Below, in pieces: positions 31,346-37,303 of a stretch of 37,303 nt of DNA. Position numbers and translations under genes: made by a program. This DNA is from a virus, in the IMG/VR virus record IMGVR_UViG_3300040806_001299, positions 1-37,303 of that record; one strand, 5' to 3'. Below the pieces are notes generated by a model. That model did not search any database. It was given only the letters and a program-made list of their open reading frames with translations, and was not told the DNA's origin. Numbering within the stretch: the stretch's first letter is position 1; each line of letters begins with the position of its first letter.

Positions 31346-32590
31346 ATGTCTATAAGAAATAAACAACTTGAAGAAATATTGTCAGCAATACAATCTGACT
31401 CTGGATTGGTTGGTAGAGTTAATGTAACTAGCGCGGCTGATTTATCTGGCACACTGGATTCAACCAAAGAATATTTTATTGATGGCGTTATTGATATGGG
31501 CAGCCAGTCTATCGAAGTTCCTGCTGGCGGATTATATTTATCTGGCTATAATTTCGATACATCAAAATTAATTTCAAGCGCAGATAATTACACAATGTTT
31601 ACATCACCAGCTGGTGGTAGCGGAAATATCCTTGGTAAAGATCTAACTTTTACAGTAAGCGGCGCTGGCTCATCATTGTGGGGCATAACTGGCGCTACAG
31701 GTGATGAAGCGATAGAGTTTGACAAAGTAAACTTTAATGATTGCACATCACTTGGATTCATTGATGACTATAGGCAGTATCTGGAGGTTGGTTCTGGCAG
31801 ATTTGGCGGCACGCCGGCTTTAGAATTTAGGGGCGCTTGGAGCGGTGCAAGGATTTCTACGTCAATTGTTCGTGGATTATCTAACTTATCTTCTATATTT
31901 AAGGCTGGAACTGGGTTAACTATGAGCGGTAGATTCATCACAGATATTAACTGTGACCTACCAGCCACAGGGGCACTTACTGACCTTGGAGAAGCAAATA
32001 TACTTAATGATGAGTCAATGGTTTTGCAAGGGGCGTTTATAACTCGCTCCGGTGTTGTTGATCCAACTGATGCAGGCATTACACCAAATATCAGTGCAGA
32101 CTCTGTTAAGTCAAACTGGGATTCTAACACCGGTGTAGCCAACACAAACAAGTATATAAAATCAATTTTAAGCACTGCGGTTGAAACTGTAATATCCGCC
32201 ATTGATACTTACACGCCATTACTGGGAACGTTTACAGTTGAAAAGGCGGTGCATTTTGACCAGCCATCAAACGGTGAGTTTCAGTGCTTAACTGGCATAG
32301 GTGACTATCTAATAACAGGTGACTTTGCAATACAAGGTACAGCAAATAACGTTATTGATGTCAGGGTTACAAAATCAACTGATGGCGGTTTAACTTACCC
32401 TACAGAACTAAATCACATATCAAGAACTGTAAATAACCTAGTTGGGCCAGATGACGTTGCGTTTTTCCCACTTAACTTTATTGCGAATCTAGCGAAAGGT
32501 GATAGGGTTAGAGTTGAGATAGAGAATAAAACGTCTAGCGATAATGTCACCGCTAGACAAGACAGCTTTATCATACTAACAGAAGTATAA
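31346..32590 (+). CDS. Large beta-rich surface/fibre protein
   Basis: 414 residues. A short helical N-terminus (NKQLEEILSAIQ) precedes a long Gly/Ser/Asp-rich, beta-helix-like region (YFIDGVIDMGSQSIEVPAGGLYLSG ... FDKVNFNDC...), then a beta-sandwich C-terminus (VEKAVHFDQPSNGEFQCLTG ... GDRVRVEIENK). The pattern is that of head fibres or receptor-binding proteins. GGAGAA precedes ATG, directly after the structured element, so that element may be its 5' UTR. Confidence 0.68.
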   Translation: MSIRNKQLEEILSAIQSDSGLVGRVNVTSAADLSGTLDSTKEYFIDGVIDMGSQSIEVPAGGLYLSGYNFDTSKLISSADNYTMFTSPAGGSGNILGKDLTFTVSGAGSSLWGITGATGDEAIEFDKVNFNDCTSLGFIDDYRQYLEVGSGRFGGTPALEFRGAWSGARISTSIVRGLSNLSSIFKAGTGLTMSGRFITDINCDLPATGALTDLGEANILNDESMVLQGAFITRSGVVDPTDAGITPNISADSVKSNWDSNTGVANTNKYIKSILSTAVETVISAIDTYTPLLGTFTVEKAVHFDQPSNGEFQCLTGIGDYLITGDFAIQGTANNVIDVRVTKSTDGGLTYPTELNHISRTVNNLVGPDDVAFFPLNFIANLAKGDRVRVEIENKTSSDNVTARQDSFIILTEV

Positions 32591-32618
32591 AAAAAGCCCA
32601 AAAAGCAAAACACATACC

Positions 32619-32647
32619 AAAAGCGATAAGCCATATTATCGCTTTTT
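32619..32647. terminator. Bidirectional terminator at the accessory insert edge
   Basis: AAAAGCGATAA (32619-32629) and TTATCGCTTTT (32636-32646) form an 11-bp stem with a 6-base loop and T tracts on both strands. It serves the rightward surface genes and the leftward cassette ending at 32675. Confidence 0.82.
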
Positions 32648-32674
32648 CAACTTTGCAAAACGGTTTTAATTCCT

Positions 32675-32833
32675 TCACTTGCTTCCCTTAAATTTATCAA
32701 ACTCAGATTTACTAACACGCTCACCATTAATGCGGTAAGTAACCTGCTTAGACTTCACATTATTACGTGCTGCAATCTTCCAAATCTCATCACAGCGCAC
32801 TTGTTCATTACCACCAAAATTACCTTGTAACAT
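32675..32833 (-). CDS. Unknown small protein, leftward accessory operon gene 4
   Basis: 52 residues: MLQGNFGGNEQVRCDEIWKI then a basic helical end (SKSEFDKFKGSK). AGGTGATTT precedes ATG, the same ribosome box used elsewhere in this phage. Last gene before the bidirectional terminator. No family recognised. Confidence 0.6.
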   Translation of the reverse strand: MLQGNFGGNEQVRCDEIWKIAARNNVKSKQVTYRINGERVSKSEFDKFKGSK

Positions 32834-32836
32834 AAA

Positions 32837-32968
32837 TCACCATATCCAATTAATAATAATATCTAAAACCTTTGGCCCAACTAAAACATAGCCAATCGCA
32901 AAGCCAATCATTAAACACAACATAACATAAGTTGCATATTCAAAAACAAAATCAATAAATTTAATCAT
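32837..32968 (-). CDS. Single-span membrane protein, leftward accessory operon gene 3
   Basis: 43 residues with a hydrophobic core (YVMLCLMIGFAIGYVLVG) and an amphipathic end (ILNIW-type). AGGAGGTG precedes ATG. It overlaps the upstream gene by 8 bases. Function unknown. Confidence 0.6.
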   Translation of the reverse strand: MIKFIDFVFEYATYVMLCLMIGFAIGYVLVGPKVLDIIINWIW

Positions 32969-33128
32969 CCCACACCTCCTTAATTGTATCAGATTCAAGT
33001 TTTCGCATTTCGTGTTTGGCTTTTAATTCTGCGTAATATTCGACTTTCGCCTTTTCGTAATCCTTTTGAGCCTGCTTAATCATATTGATTCGGTTGCGTT
33101 CAATTTCTAAATCTTGCTCAGTTATCAT
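32961..33128 (-). CDS. Small charged helical protein, leftward accessory operon gene 2
   Basis: 55 residues, almost wholly helical and charged (QAQKDYEKAKVEYYAELKAK), likely a coiled coil. AGGTGATTT precedes ATG. It is linked by overlaps to genes on both sides. Confidence 0.6.
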   Translation of the reverse strand: MITEQDLEIERNRINMIKQAQKDYEKAKVEYYAELKAKHEMRKLESDTIKEVWDD

Positions 33129-33439
33129 AAATCACCATTTACCTTCATAGAATAAAGCATAAAATCAATAGCTGAACACTCGTGCGCAACAACCATTTCT
33201 TTTTTTACTGTTTGAAGCCTTGCCGCGTTTATGGCTGAGCAATTATCAACTATCAATATGTAATTACCAATTTTCACGTAACAAATTAACTCACCATCAG
33301 AGATAAATCTAACTGGCTCGACAATATCAATTTCAGTAAAGCCAAAAAGTGTTCCACCATCCTTGTGCCAGTTAATATTATAGATAAAACCTTCACAAAG
33401 CATGCCGTGGTACAGGGCGCTAGTTATTGTAAGTTTCAT
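33125..33439 (-). CDS. Unknown protein, leftward accessory operon gene 1
   Basis: 104 residues, beta-rich (IYNINWHKDGGTLFGFTEIDI; LICYVKIGNYILIVDNC), soluble, four cysteines. AGGTGAATT precedes ATG. It heads a four-gene leftward operon inserted between capsid and connector genes, divergent from the rightward accessory genes. No family recognised. Confidence 0.65.
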   Translation of the reverse strand: MKLTITSALYHGMLCEGFIYNINWHKDGGTLFGFTEIDIVEPVRFISDGELICYVKIGNYILIVDNCSAINAARLQTVKKEMVVAHECSAIDFMLYSMKVNGDL

Positions 33440-33595
33440 AATTCACCTCGTTTGTTTTTTATCACTATAAACACGTATAAATAATTTATCTAGCGAATTA
33501 AATCGATTAAACAGATAATCGGTAATCGAAAAAATGAATTGGATATTTTTACAAGCTTGCGAAATAATAACATCAACAAAACAGAGAGGTGATTT
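33440..33595. promoter_or_regulatory. Divergent control region of the accessory insert
   Basis: About 155 bp between divergent genes. Rightward candidate: TTGGAT near 33537, 18 bp, AATAAT near 33562. Leftward candidate: TATAGT-type -10 in the complement near 33466. Both are weak matches. The region also carries a 17-base copy of the 3' end of the downstream gene (33553-33569). Confidence 0.4.
33553..33569. repeat. 17-base direct repeat, upstream copy
   Basis: AAGCTTGCGAAATAATA here is identical to 33911-33927, which encodes the end (KLAK-stop) of the next gene. In frame it would read Y-K-L-A-K-stop. This suggests the tail of a lost upstream paralogue. Confidence 0.6.
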
Positions 33596-33925
33596 ATGAG
33601 TAAAGAATACGAAATACACGCAGATTGCGAAAATACATACATTGGAATACTTGGTGTTGCATCAATAAACATACCAACGAAGGAGCTTGCTTCTGGCTTG
33701 AGAGATGGTGTCGAATCATTTTTTGATCTTAATTCAGATGGCAGTGTCACAATAGCATCATATATAGAGTCTTCTTTGTACGAAGATGATCTTTTAATTG
33801 GAAAAGAAAAAATAGATGTAGCAGATTGGATTATTACTGCATCTGATGGTAGTGATGATATAAAGAATGCCTTAAGCGCTATAAAAATAATCGAAAAGAA
33901 ATTGCTTGATAAGCTTGCGAAATAA
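33596..33925 (+). CDS. Unknown accessory protein
   Basis: 109 residues, acidic, with beta-type 'YIGILGVASINIPTKELASG' and a helical end (NALSAIKIIEKKLLDKLAK). AGGTGATTT then ATGAGTAAA, repeated before the next gene. No family recognised. Confidence 0.6.
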   Translation: MSKEYEIHADCENTYIGILGVASINIPTKELASGLRDGVESFFDLNSDGSVTIASYIESSLYEDDLLIGKEKIDVADWIITASDGSDDIKNALSAIKIIEKKLLDKLAK

Positions 33926-33951
33926 TAGACTAAACATTTAAGGAGTGATTT

Positions 33952-34371
33952 ATGAGTAAAAAAGAAAGAAGTAGCGCGCACGTTGATTCAGTTGAGCTGC
34001 TTGAGTTTATATTCCCAACCCATTTTGGCCTTAGCGATTCAGAGGAATACAACATAAGCAGCAAAGGAATAAGTAACAGCTACATGTTTCTTGACTTTAA
34101 AAATAATGGCTTTGCGCTTGTTAATGTATTTAGCATACTACTGCAGAGGAAAGTGAAATACAAAGAGCTTAACTTTGCAGCTCTTGAGGTTTTTGCAGGG
34201 CTTTTGCCAGAGACAGGTGATTTCATTTGCGGAATAAGTCGGGGACATGAAACGGCAATGGTAGACATAAATACACCAAAAGGCATTAACTTGTTCGCCA
34301 GAAAAGGAACGGAAGCCGAGCTTGCTGAATGCAGAAAGAACGTAGGATTCACACCAATACTGGTTAAGTAA
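33952..34371 (+). CDS. Unknown accessory protein
   Basis: 139 residues, mixed alpha/beta, no membrane segment. 'SYMFLDFKNNGFALVNVFSILLQRK' and 'GDFICGISRGHETAMVDINT' are its most regular parts. The start context (GTGATTTATGAGTAAA) is identical to that of the previous gene. No family recognised. Confidence 0.6.
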   Translation: MSKKERSSAHVDSVELLEFIFPTHFGLSDSEEYNISSKGISNSYMFLDFKNNGFALVNVFSILLQRKVKYKELNFAALEVFAGLLPETGDFICGISRGHETAMVDINTPKGINLFARKGTEAELAECRKNVGFTPILVK

Positions 34372-34374
34372 ACT

Positions 34375-34785
34375 GTGTATAAATTCAAAAACAAAACCAC
34401 AAGCGAAGTAATAACAACGCCATACCTGGCAGAAGCGGAAGAATACCGCAGCAACATTAATTATATAGAGGTGAATATGAAACCAGTATACACAAAAGAA
34501 ATGCATGAGCGCGGTGAATGGCCGCCGGTTGGGAGCATTGTTAATTACTGCGTTGATGAAGTTGAGGTTTTAATCAATAAACCAGACACTGATGGCTGTA
34601 TAATTATCATTATGAGAGGTGAGTATTTGCCAGTAAAGATTGATAAAATAAAACCAATCCCAACAATTGAAGATGATGTTGCCGGCATTATTCATCAGTT
34701 TTGTGATGAATTAACATTTAAAGATTCAAATATTGCAGCAAAGCAAATCTTGAACAAATACAACATAACACCAAAAGACAGCTAA
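34375..34785 (+). CDS. Unknown accessory protein, possible two-start gene
   Basis: 136 residues from GTG 34375. An in-frame ATG at 34477 has an excellent site (GAGGTGAAT), while the GTG has none, so a 102-residue form from 34477 is likely the main product. The first 34 residues (MYKFKNKTTSEVITTPYLAE...) read like a complete small protein, suggesting a fusion or a nested start. The C-terminal part is beta-rich then helical. No family recognised. Confidence 0.55.
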   Translation: MYKFKNKTTSEVITTPYLAEAEEYRSNINYIEVNMKPVYTKEMHERGEWPPVGSIVNYCVDEVEVLINKPDTDGCIIIIMRGEYLPVKIDKIKPIPTIEDDVAGIIHQFCDELTFKDSNIAAKQILNKYNITPKDS

Positions 34786-34787
34786 AT

Positions 34788-34816
34788 TTCAAACAACCGA
34801 AAAGTAATGTTATACT
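34788..34816 (+). promoter_or_regulatory. Promoter of the connector/tail operon
   Basis: TTCAAA (34788-34793), 17 bp, TATACT (34811-34816) with an extended TG at 34808-34809. It resembles the promoters at 21081 and 23784 and sits upstream of the connector gene. Confidence 0.5.
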
Positions 34817-34818
34817 TA

Positions 34819-34846
34819 AGTCAAGTTGAACAGCTTGGCTTTTTTT
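34819..34846 (+). terminator. Terminator abutting the connector start codon
   Basis: AGTCAAG (34819-34825), 8-base loop, CTTGGCT (34834-34840; one G-T pair), T run to 34846. The ATG of the next gene begins at 34847 with no space for a ribosome site. Confidence 0.65.
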
Positions 34847-35389
34847 ATGCCTTTAATTGTAGAAGATGGAACAGTTGTTCCTAACGCTGATAGTTTTTTA
34901 TCTTTAGTTGACGCTAGAGCGCTTGCGGCTAATTACGGAATCACATTACCAACTGATGACACTGACGCAGAAGTTAAGTTGCGTCTTGGCTATAATTATT
35001 TATTGACGCAAGAATCTCAACTATCAGGTCAACGAGTAAGCTCAGAGCAAACTGGTATTTATCCGCGACAAAATGCTTACGCAAATTGCTTTCTTGTTGA
35101 CAGCGATGTGATACCTCAAGAAGTTAAATTAGCTCAGCTATACAGCACAGACGCAATCAACTCTGGCTTGGATGTAAACGAAACAAGCGACGGAAGTCAG
35201 CTAGAGTCATTTGAGGTTGTTGACGTTTACAAAGAGTCATATAAAGCATCGTCAAGCACAACTTTCAACACTCGAATTAAGGGTGCTATCAATGCACTTA
35301 ACCCGCTAACCAAAAGCTACTTATCTAAAGTTTGCGGTCTTGGCTCTGGCGGCGGTTTATATCGCGGAAGCATGGGGTATTTACCGTAA
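34847..35389 (+). CDS. Head-tail connector protein (DnaT-like family)
   Basis: 180 residues from ATG 34847 (MPLIVEDGTVVPNADSFLSL), the typical start of the 'putative DnaT-like' phage family, which sits between capsid and tail genes and probably acts as an adaptor. 'LDARALAANYG' and 'GYNYLLTQESQLSG' support this. A TTG at 34826 would add 7 residues. No Shine-Dalgarno precedes the ATG. Overlaps the next gene by one base. Confidence 0.75.
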   Translation: MPLIVEDGTVVPNADSFLSLVDARALAANYGITLPTDDTDAEVKLRLGYNYLLTQESQLSGQRVSSEQTGIYPRQNAYANCFLVDSDVIPQEVKLAQLYSTDAINSGLDVNETSDGSQLESFEVVDVYKESYKASSSTTFNTRIKGAINALNPLTKSYLSKVCGLGSGGGLYRGSMGYLP

Positions 35390-35769
35390 TGGCTAGCAGT
35401 GATATTCGCGCTAAGATTGCGAAAGGCTTAAAAAAAGCAGTAGCAAAAACTGGCTCTAGCGCTAGTGAGCCTGTTTACCTTGTGCAAAAAACCGTTACGC
35501 CTGGCAATCCTTTATCACCTGGAACTGTAACATCAAATGATGTTTTACTAAAAGATGCGATATTCAAATCATACGACAAGAATTTAAATGACTCGAACAT
35601 CAAAACAGGTGATAGGCAACTTGTATCGCAATACGACGTACCAATTAAAACTGGTGATGTTGTAAAGCAGGGCGCAACTACCTATCTAGTTATAAGCGTT
35701 GATGAGCGAGCGCCAACAAGCGATACTTTAATTTATTTTGCACAATGCAGGGTTAGCGGTAATGCTTAA
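35389..35769 (+). CDS. Head closure/neck protein
   Basis: 126 residues from ATG 35389 (TAATG overlap with the connector); an upstream in-frame TTG lies in the connector gene and is rejected. Beta-rich: VYLVQKTVTPG, YDVPIKTGDVVKQGATTYLVISV. Size and position fit the stopper or head completion slot (lambda gpFII / SPP1 gp16 type). Family not certain. Confidence 0.65.
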   Translation: MASSDIRAKIAKGLKKAVAKTGSSASEPVYLVQKTVTPGNPLSPGTVTSNDVLLKDAIFKSYDKNLNDSNIKTGDRQLVSQYDVPIKTGDVVKQGATTYLVISVDERAPTSDTLIYFAQCRVSGNA

Positions 35770-36196
35770 GGGTAGAAAGCGGCTAGATGCTGCAATAAAA
35801 GAGCGGATAGAGGCGCTTAATATTGGTGTTAAGTCTATTTACTTTGAGGCGCTTAAAGCTATTGTCAAAATGACACCAGAGGATAAGGGGCGAGCAATCC
35901 AAGGCTGGTTTTTGAGTGTTGCAAATCCATCAAGCGCACTGACTGGCGGCGGTGTTGCTCAGCTCTCAAAGATGCCAAAAAACGTTCTTGGTAAAAAAAT
36001 ATTCTTTACTAACAGCACACCTTACATTAACAAGCTTGAGTATGGCGGATTTCCAAGCCCTGTAAAGAAAGGTAGTTGGGATAAGGTAAGCGAAAGTTAC
36101 GTTAAACTTTCCGCTAACGGTTTTAGTGAGAAAGCACCAAATGGTTTTGTTAGAGTTAACTTAAAGCGTGCACAAATGAAGATTAAGCAATTATGA
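35762..36196 (+). CDS. Tail completion protein (HK97 gp10-like)
   Basis: 144 residues from ATG 35762, overlapping the previous gene by 8 bases. 'FFTNSTPYINKLEYGGFPSPVKKGSWDKV' and 'KAPNGFVRVNLKRA' match the tail-completion/gp10 type motif (N-x-x-P-Y-x-x-x-x-E-Y-G and A-P-x-G-F-V-R). It joins tail to head. Confidence 0.78.
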   Translation: MLKGRKRLDAAIKERIEALNIGVKSIYFEALKAIVKMTPEDKGRAIQGWFLSVANPSSALTGGGVAQLSKMPKNVLGKKIFFTNSTPYINKLEYGGFPSPVKKGSWDKVSESYVKLSANGFSEKAPNGFVRVNLKRAQMKIKQL

Positions 36197-36639
36197 GCCA
36201 TAAAGCGATTAGAGATACAATTTTAAATCATGCACTGACTAACTTGCCTGCTGGAATAACAGATCAAGATATTGTTTTCGATGGCCAGTCGCTTGATTCT
36301 CAGCTTGGAAAGTCTAGCTTTTTAGCGTTTTATTATGCTCCAGTTGATGCGCCTAGAACTGCAAAAAACATTGAAAGCTCAAAGCAAAATGAGGGCTTTT
36401 TTCAGATTTCATGCTACACAGCTAGAAACGACTCAGCAGGCGGTGTAACAAATTACGACAATGATTTACTAGCCTTGGTTGACTCAATACAGTCAGCATT
36501 CGACCAAGTTAATCAAATAACTTATAATGGTCAGGAAGTAAGCATAACAGATGTAAGAGCTAATCAAATGCAATATGACGACTCTTACATTAAGCAAGAT
36601 GTAACAATTGATTTTATAGCATATACAGCGAGGATTTAA
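36193..36639 (+). CDS. Tail terminator protein (DUF4128-like)
   Basis: 148 residues. 'AIRDTILNHALTNLPAG', 'GFFQISCYTARNDSAGG' and 'DVTIDFIAYTARI' fit the DUF4128/gpU-type terminator that caps the tail tube. Start overlaps the previous gene (ATGA). It lies directly before the tube gene. Confidence 0.78.
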   Translation: MSHKAIRDTILNHALTNLPAGITDQDIVFDGQSLDSQLGKSSFLAFYYAPVDAPRTAKNIESSKQNEGFFQISCYTARNDSAGGVTNYDNDLLALVDSIQSAFDQVNQITYNGQEVSITDVRANQMQYDDSYIKQDVTIDFIAYTARI

Positions 36640-36640
36640 C

Positions 36641-37045
36641 ATGGCTGAAGAAATTAACGGCACAAACGTCATTATTCAAAAAGGTTCACCAGCAGCTGAG
36701 ATTGTTGGTCAGGCAGAGATTACGCACACTATTGGCGGAACGCCGATTGATATTAGTAATAAATCAGCTGGTGACAACATACTTCTATTAGATGGCGAAG
36801 TTTCATCTCAACAGCATGTTTTTAGCGGCACTTGTGTTTATAATAGTGACACTGAGTTTCAAGCAATGCTTACGGAGTCATTAACTTGTACTCAAGATGA
36901 TTACACGATCACATACCCAGGCACAACGCCAGTAACATTCACAGGTAAGTTTGCGCCAAGCGGAGTAGCTATTGCATCACCTCATGGCGACAAGGTTACA
37001 GCAACCTTTACATTAAGCTCATCTGGCGCTGTGACTAAATCGTAA
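36641..37045 (+). CDS. Major tail tube protein
   Basis: 134 residues, beta-rich. 'NGTNVIIQKGSPAAEIVGQAEIT', 'DISNKSAGDNILLLDGEV' and a C-terminal 'GDKVTATFTLSSSGAV' strand pair match the TP901-1-type tail tube pattern (D-x-S-x-K-x-x-x-G). It polymerises around the tape measure. Its stop shares a base with the chaperone start (TAATG). Confidence 0.83.
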   Translation: MAEEINGTNVIIQKGSPAAEIVGQAEITHTIGGTPIDISNKSAGDNILLLDGEVSSQQHVFSGTCVYNSDTEFQAMLTESLTCTQDDYTITYPGTTPVTFTGKFAPSGVAIASPHGDKVTATFTLSSSGAVTKS

Positions 37046-37303
37046 TGGAAATTAAGCTCTGCTATAAAACATATAACGCCAAGTTAACGCTTGGCGCTAT
37101 GCGTTCATTTCATGAACAAACAGGTCTAGACTTGTGGTATACACTGCTCAGGTTTGCGGATGTTTACATCAAAACGAAAGGGTCGGACGATTTAACAAGG
37201 CTTGTTAGTTTGTATTCTCTAATTGACTTTGACACAGCTGCAAAGCTTATTCATTGCTTAATAAGAAAAGAGGATACAATACCGCTTGATGAAATTGCGG
37301 ACG
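37044..37303. repeat. Right copy of the 260-bp contig-end repeat
   Basis: Matches 1-260 at 256 of 260 positions. See the left copy for interpretation. Confidence 0.9.
37045..37303 (+). CDS. Tail assembly chaperone, truncated by contig end
   Basis: 86 complete codons of the gene seen whole at 2-406, with four synonymous substitutions. It has no stop because the window ends. It is the same gene on a circular genome rather than a second locus, and it confirms the order tube, chaperone, tape measure. Confidence 0.85.
   Translation, partial: MEIKLCYKTYNAKLTLGAMRSFHEQTGLDLWYTLLRFADVYIKTKGSDDLTRLVSLYSLIDFDTAAKLIHCLIRKEDTIPLDEIAD

Noticed and set aside
34080-34506. Two long minus-strand frames over accessory genes
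   Set aside because: The plus-strand genes have good ribosome sites; the minus frames have none and overlap each other.
1-37303. Integrase, CRISPR, tRNA, transposon or diversity-generating retroelement
   Set aside because: No reverse transcriptase, recombinase or transposase motifs, no regularly spaced repeats and no cloverleaf were seen by eye.

Overview
The window is an essentially complete genome of a tailed double-stranded DNA phage with a long, non-contractile tail (siphovirus layout). The last 260 bases repeat the first 260 with only four differences, all synonymous, so the contig closes into a circle of about 37,043 bp. It was cut arbitrarily inside the tail assembly chaperone gene. 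The AT-rich composition, the Shine-Dalgarno use and the gene content (NinG, DUF1367, 3-TM holin, DUF4055 portal) suggest a gammaproteobacterial and perhaps marine host. That host call is inference. I see no integrase, excisionase or recognisable lysogeny module, so a lytic lifestyle is likely. There are no tRNAs, CRISPR arrays or transposons.

Layout on the circle. The late rightward block starts at tandem terminator/promoter elements (23675-23812). It encodes both terminase subunits, portal, head morphogenesis protein, scaffold-like protein and major capsid protein (23854-29849). A surface-protein group follows (29859-32590: LamG-like protein, small proteins, a large fibre-like protein) with a strongly structured non-coding gap at 31209-31345. 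An accessory insert then interrupts the head-to-tail order (32590-34786): four small leftward genes and three rightward genes, flanked by terminators. The connector and tail genes resume at 34847, run off the right end and continue from base 2: tail tube, tail chaperone with an in-gene -1 frameshift, tape measure, tail tip proteins and two paralogous fibres, up to 8848.

The other part (8868-23655) holds early, replication and lysis functions. A leftward gene for an exported protein (8868-9851) converges on the tail operon. A leftward three-gene operon (11850 to 9927) carries a small HTH-like protein, a putative single-strand annealing protein and a coiled-coil protein. It diverges from a rightward early operon whose leader contains a terminator-like hairpin. 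Further right are a small ribbon-helix-helix-like gene with a palindromic operator over its promoter, an O/DUF6291-like replication protein, a DnaB-type helicase, NinG, DUF1367, SSB, a MazG-like pyrophosphatase, DUF5675, a holin, a short sliding-clamp-like protein, small DNA-binding proteins and a cluster of overlapping membrane-protein genes.

No classical endolysin is recognisable although the genome looks complete; DUF5675, directly upstream of the holin, is the positional candidate. The features most worth following up are the structured RNA/DNA element between surface-protein genes, the accessory insert between capsid and connector genes, the C-terminal peptide motif that doubles as the next gene's ribosome binding site, and the overlapping membrane genes.
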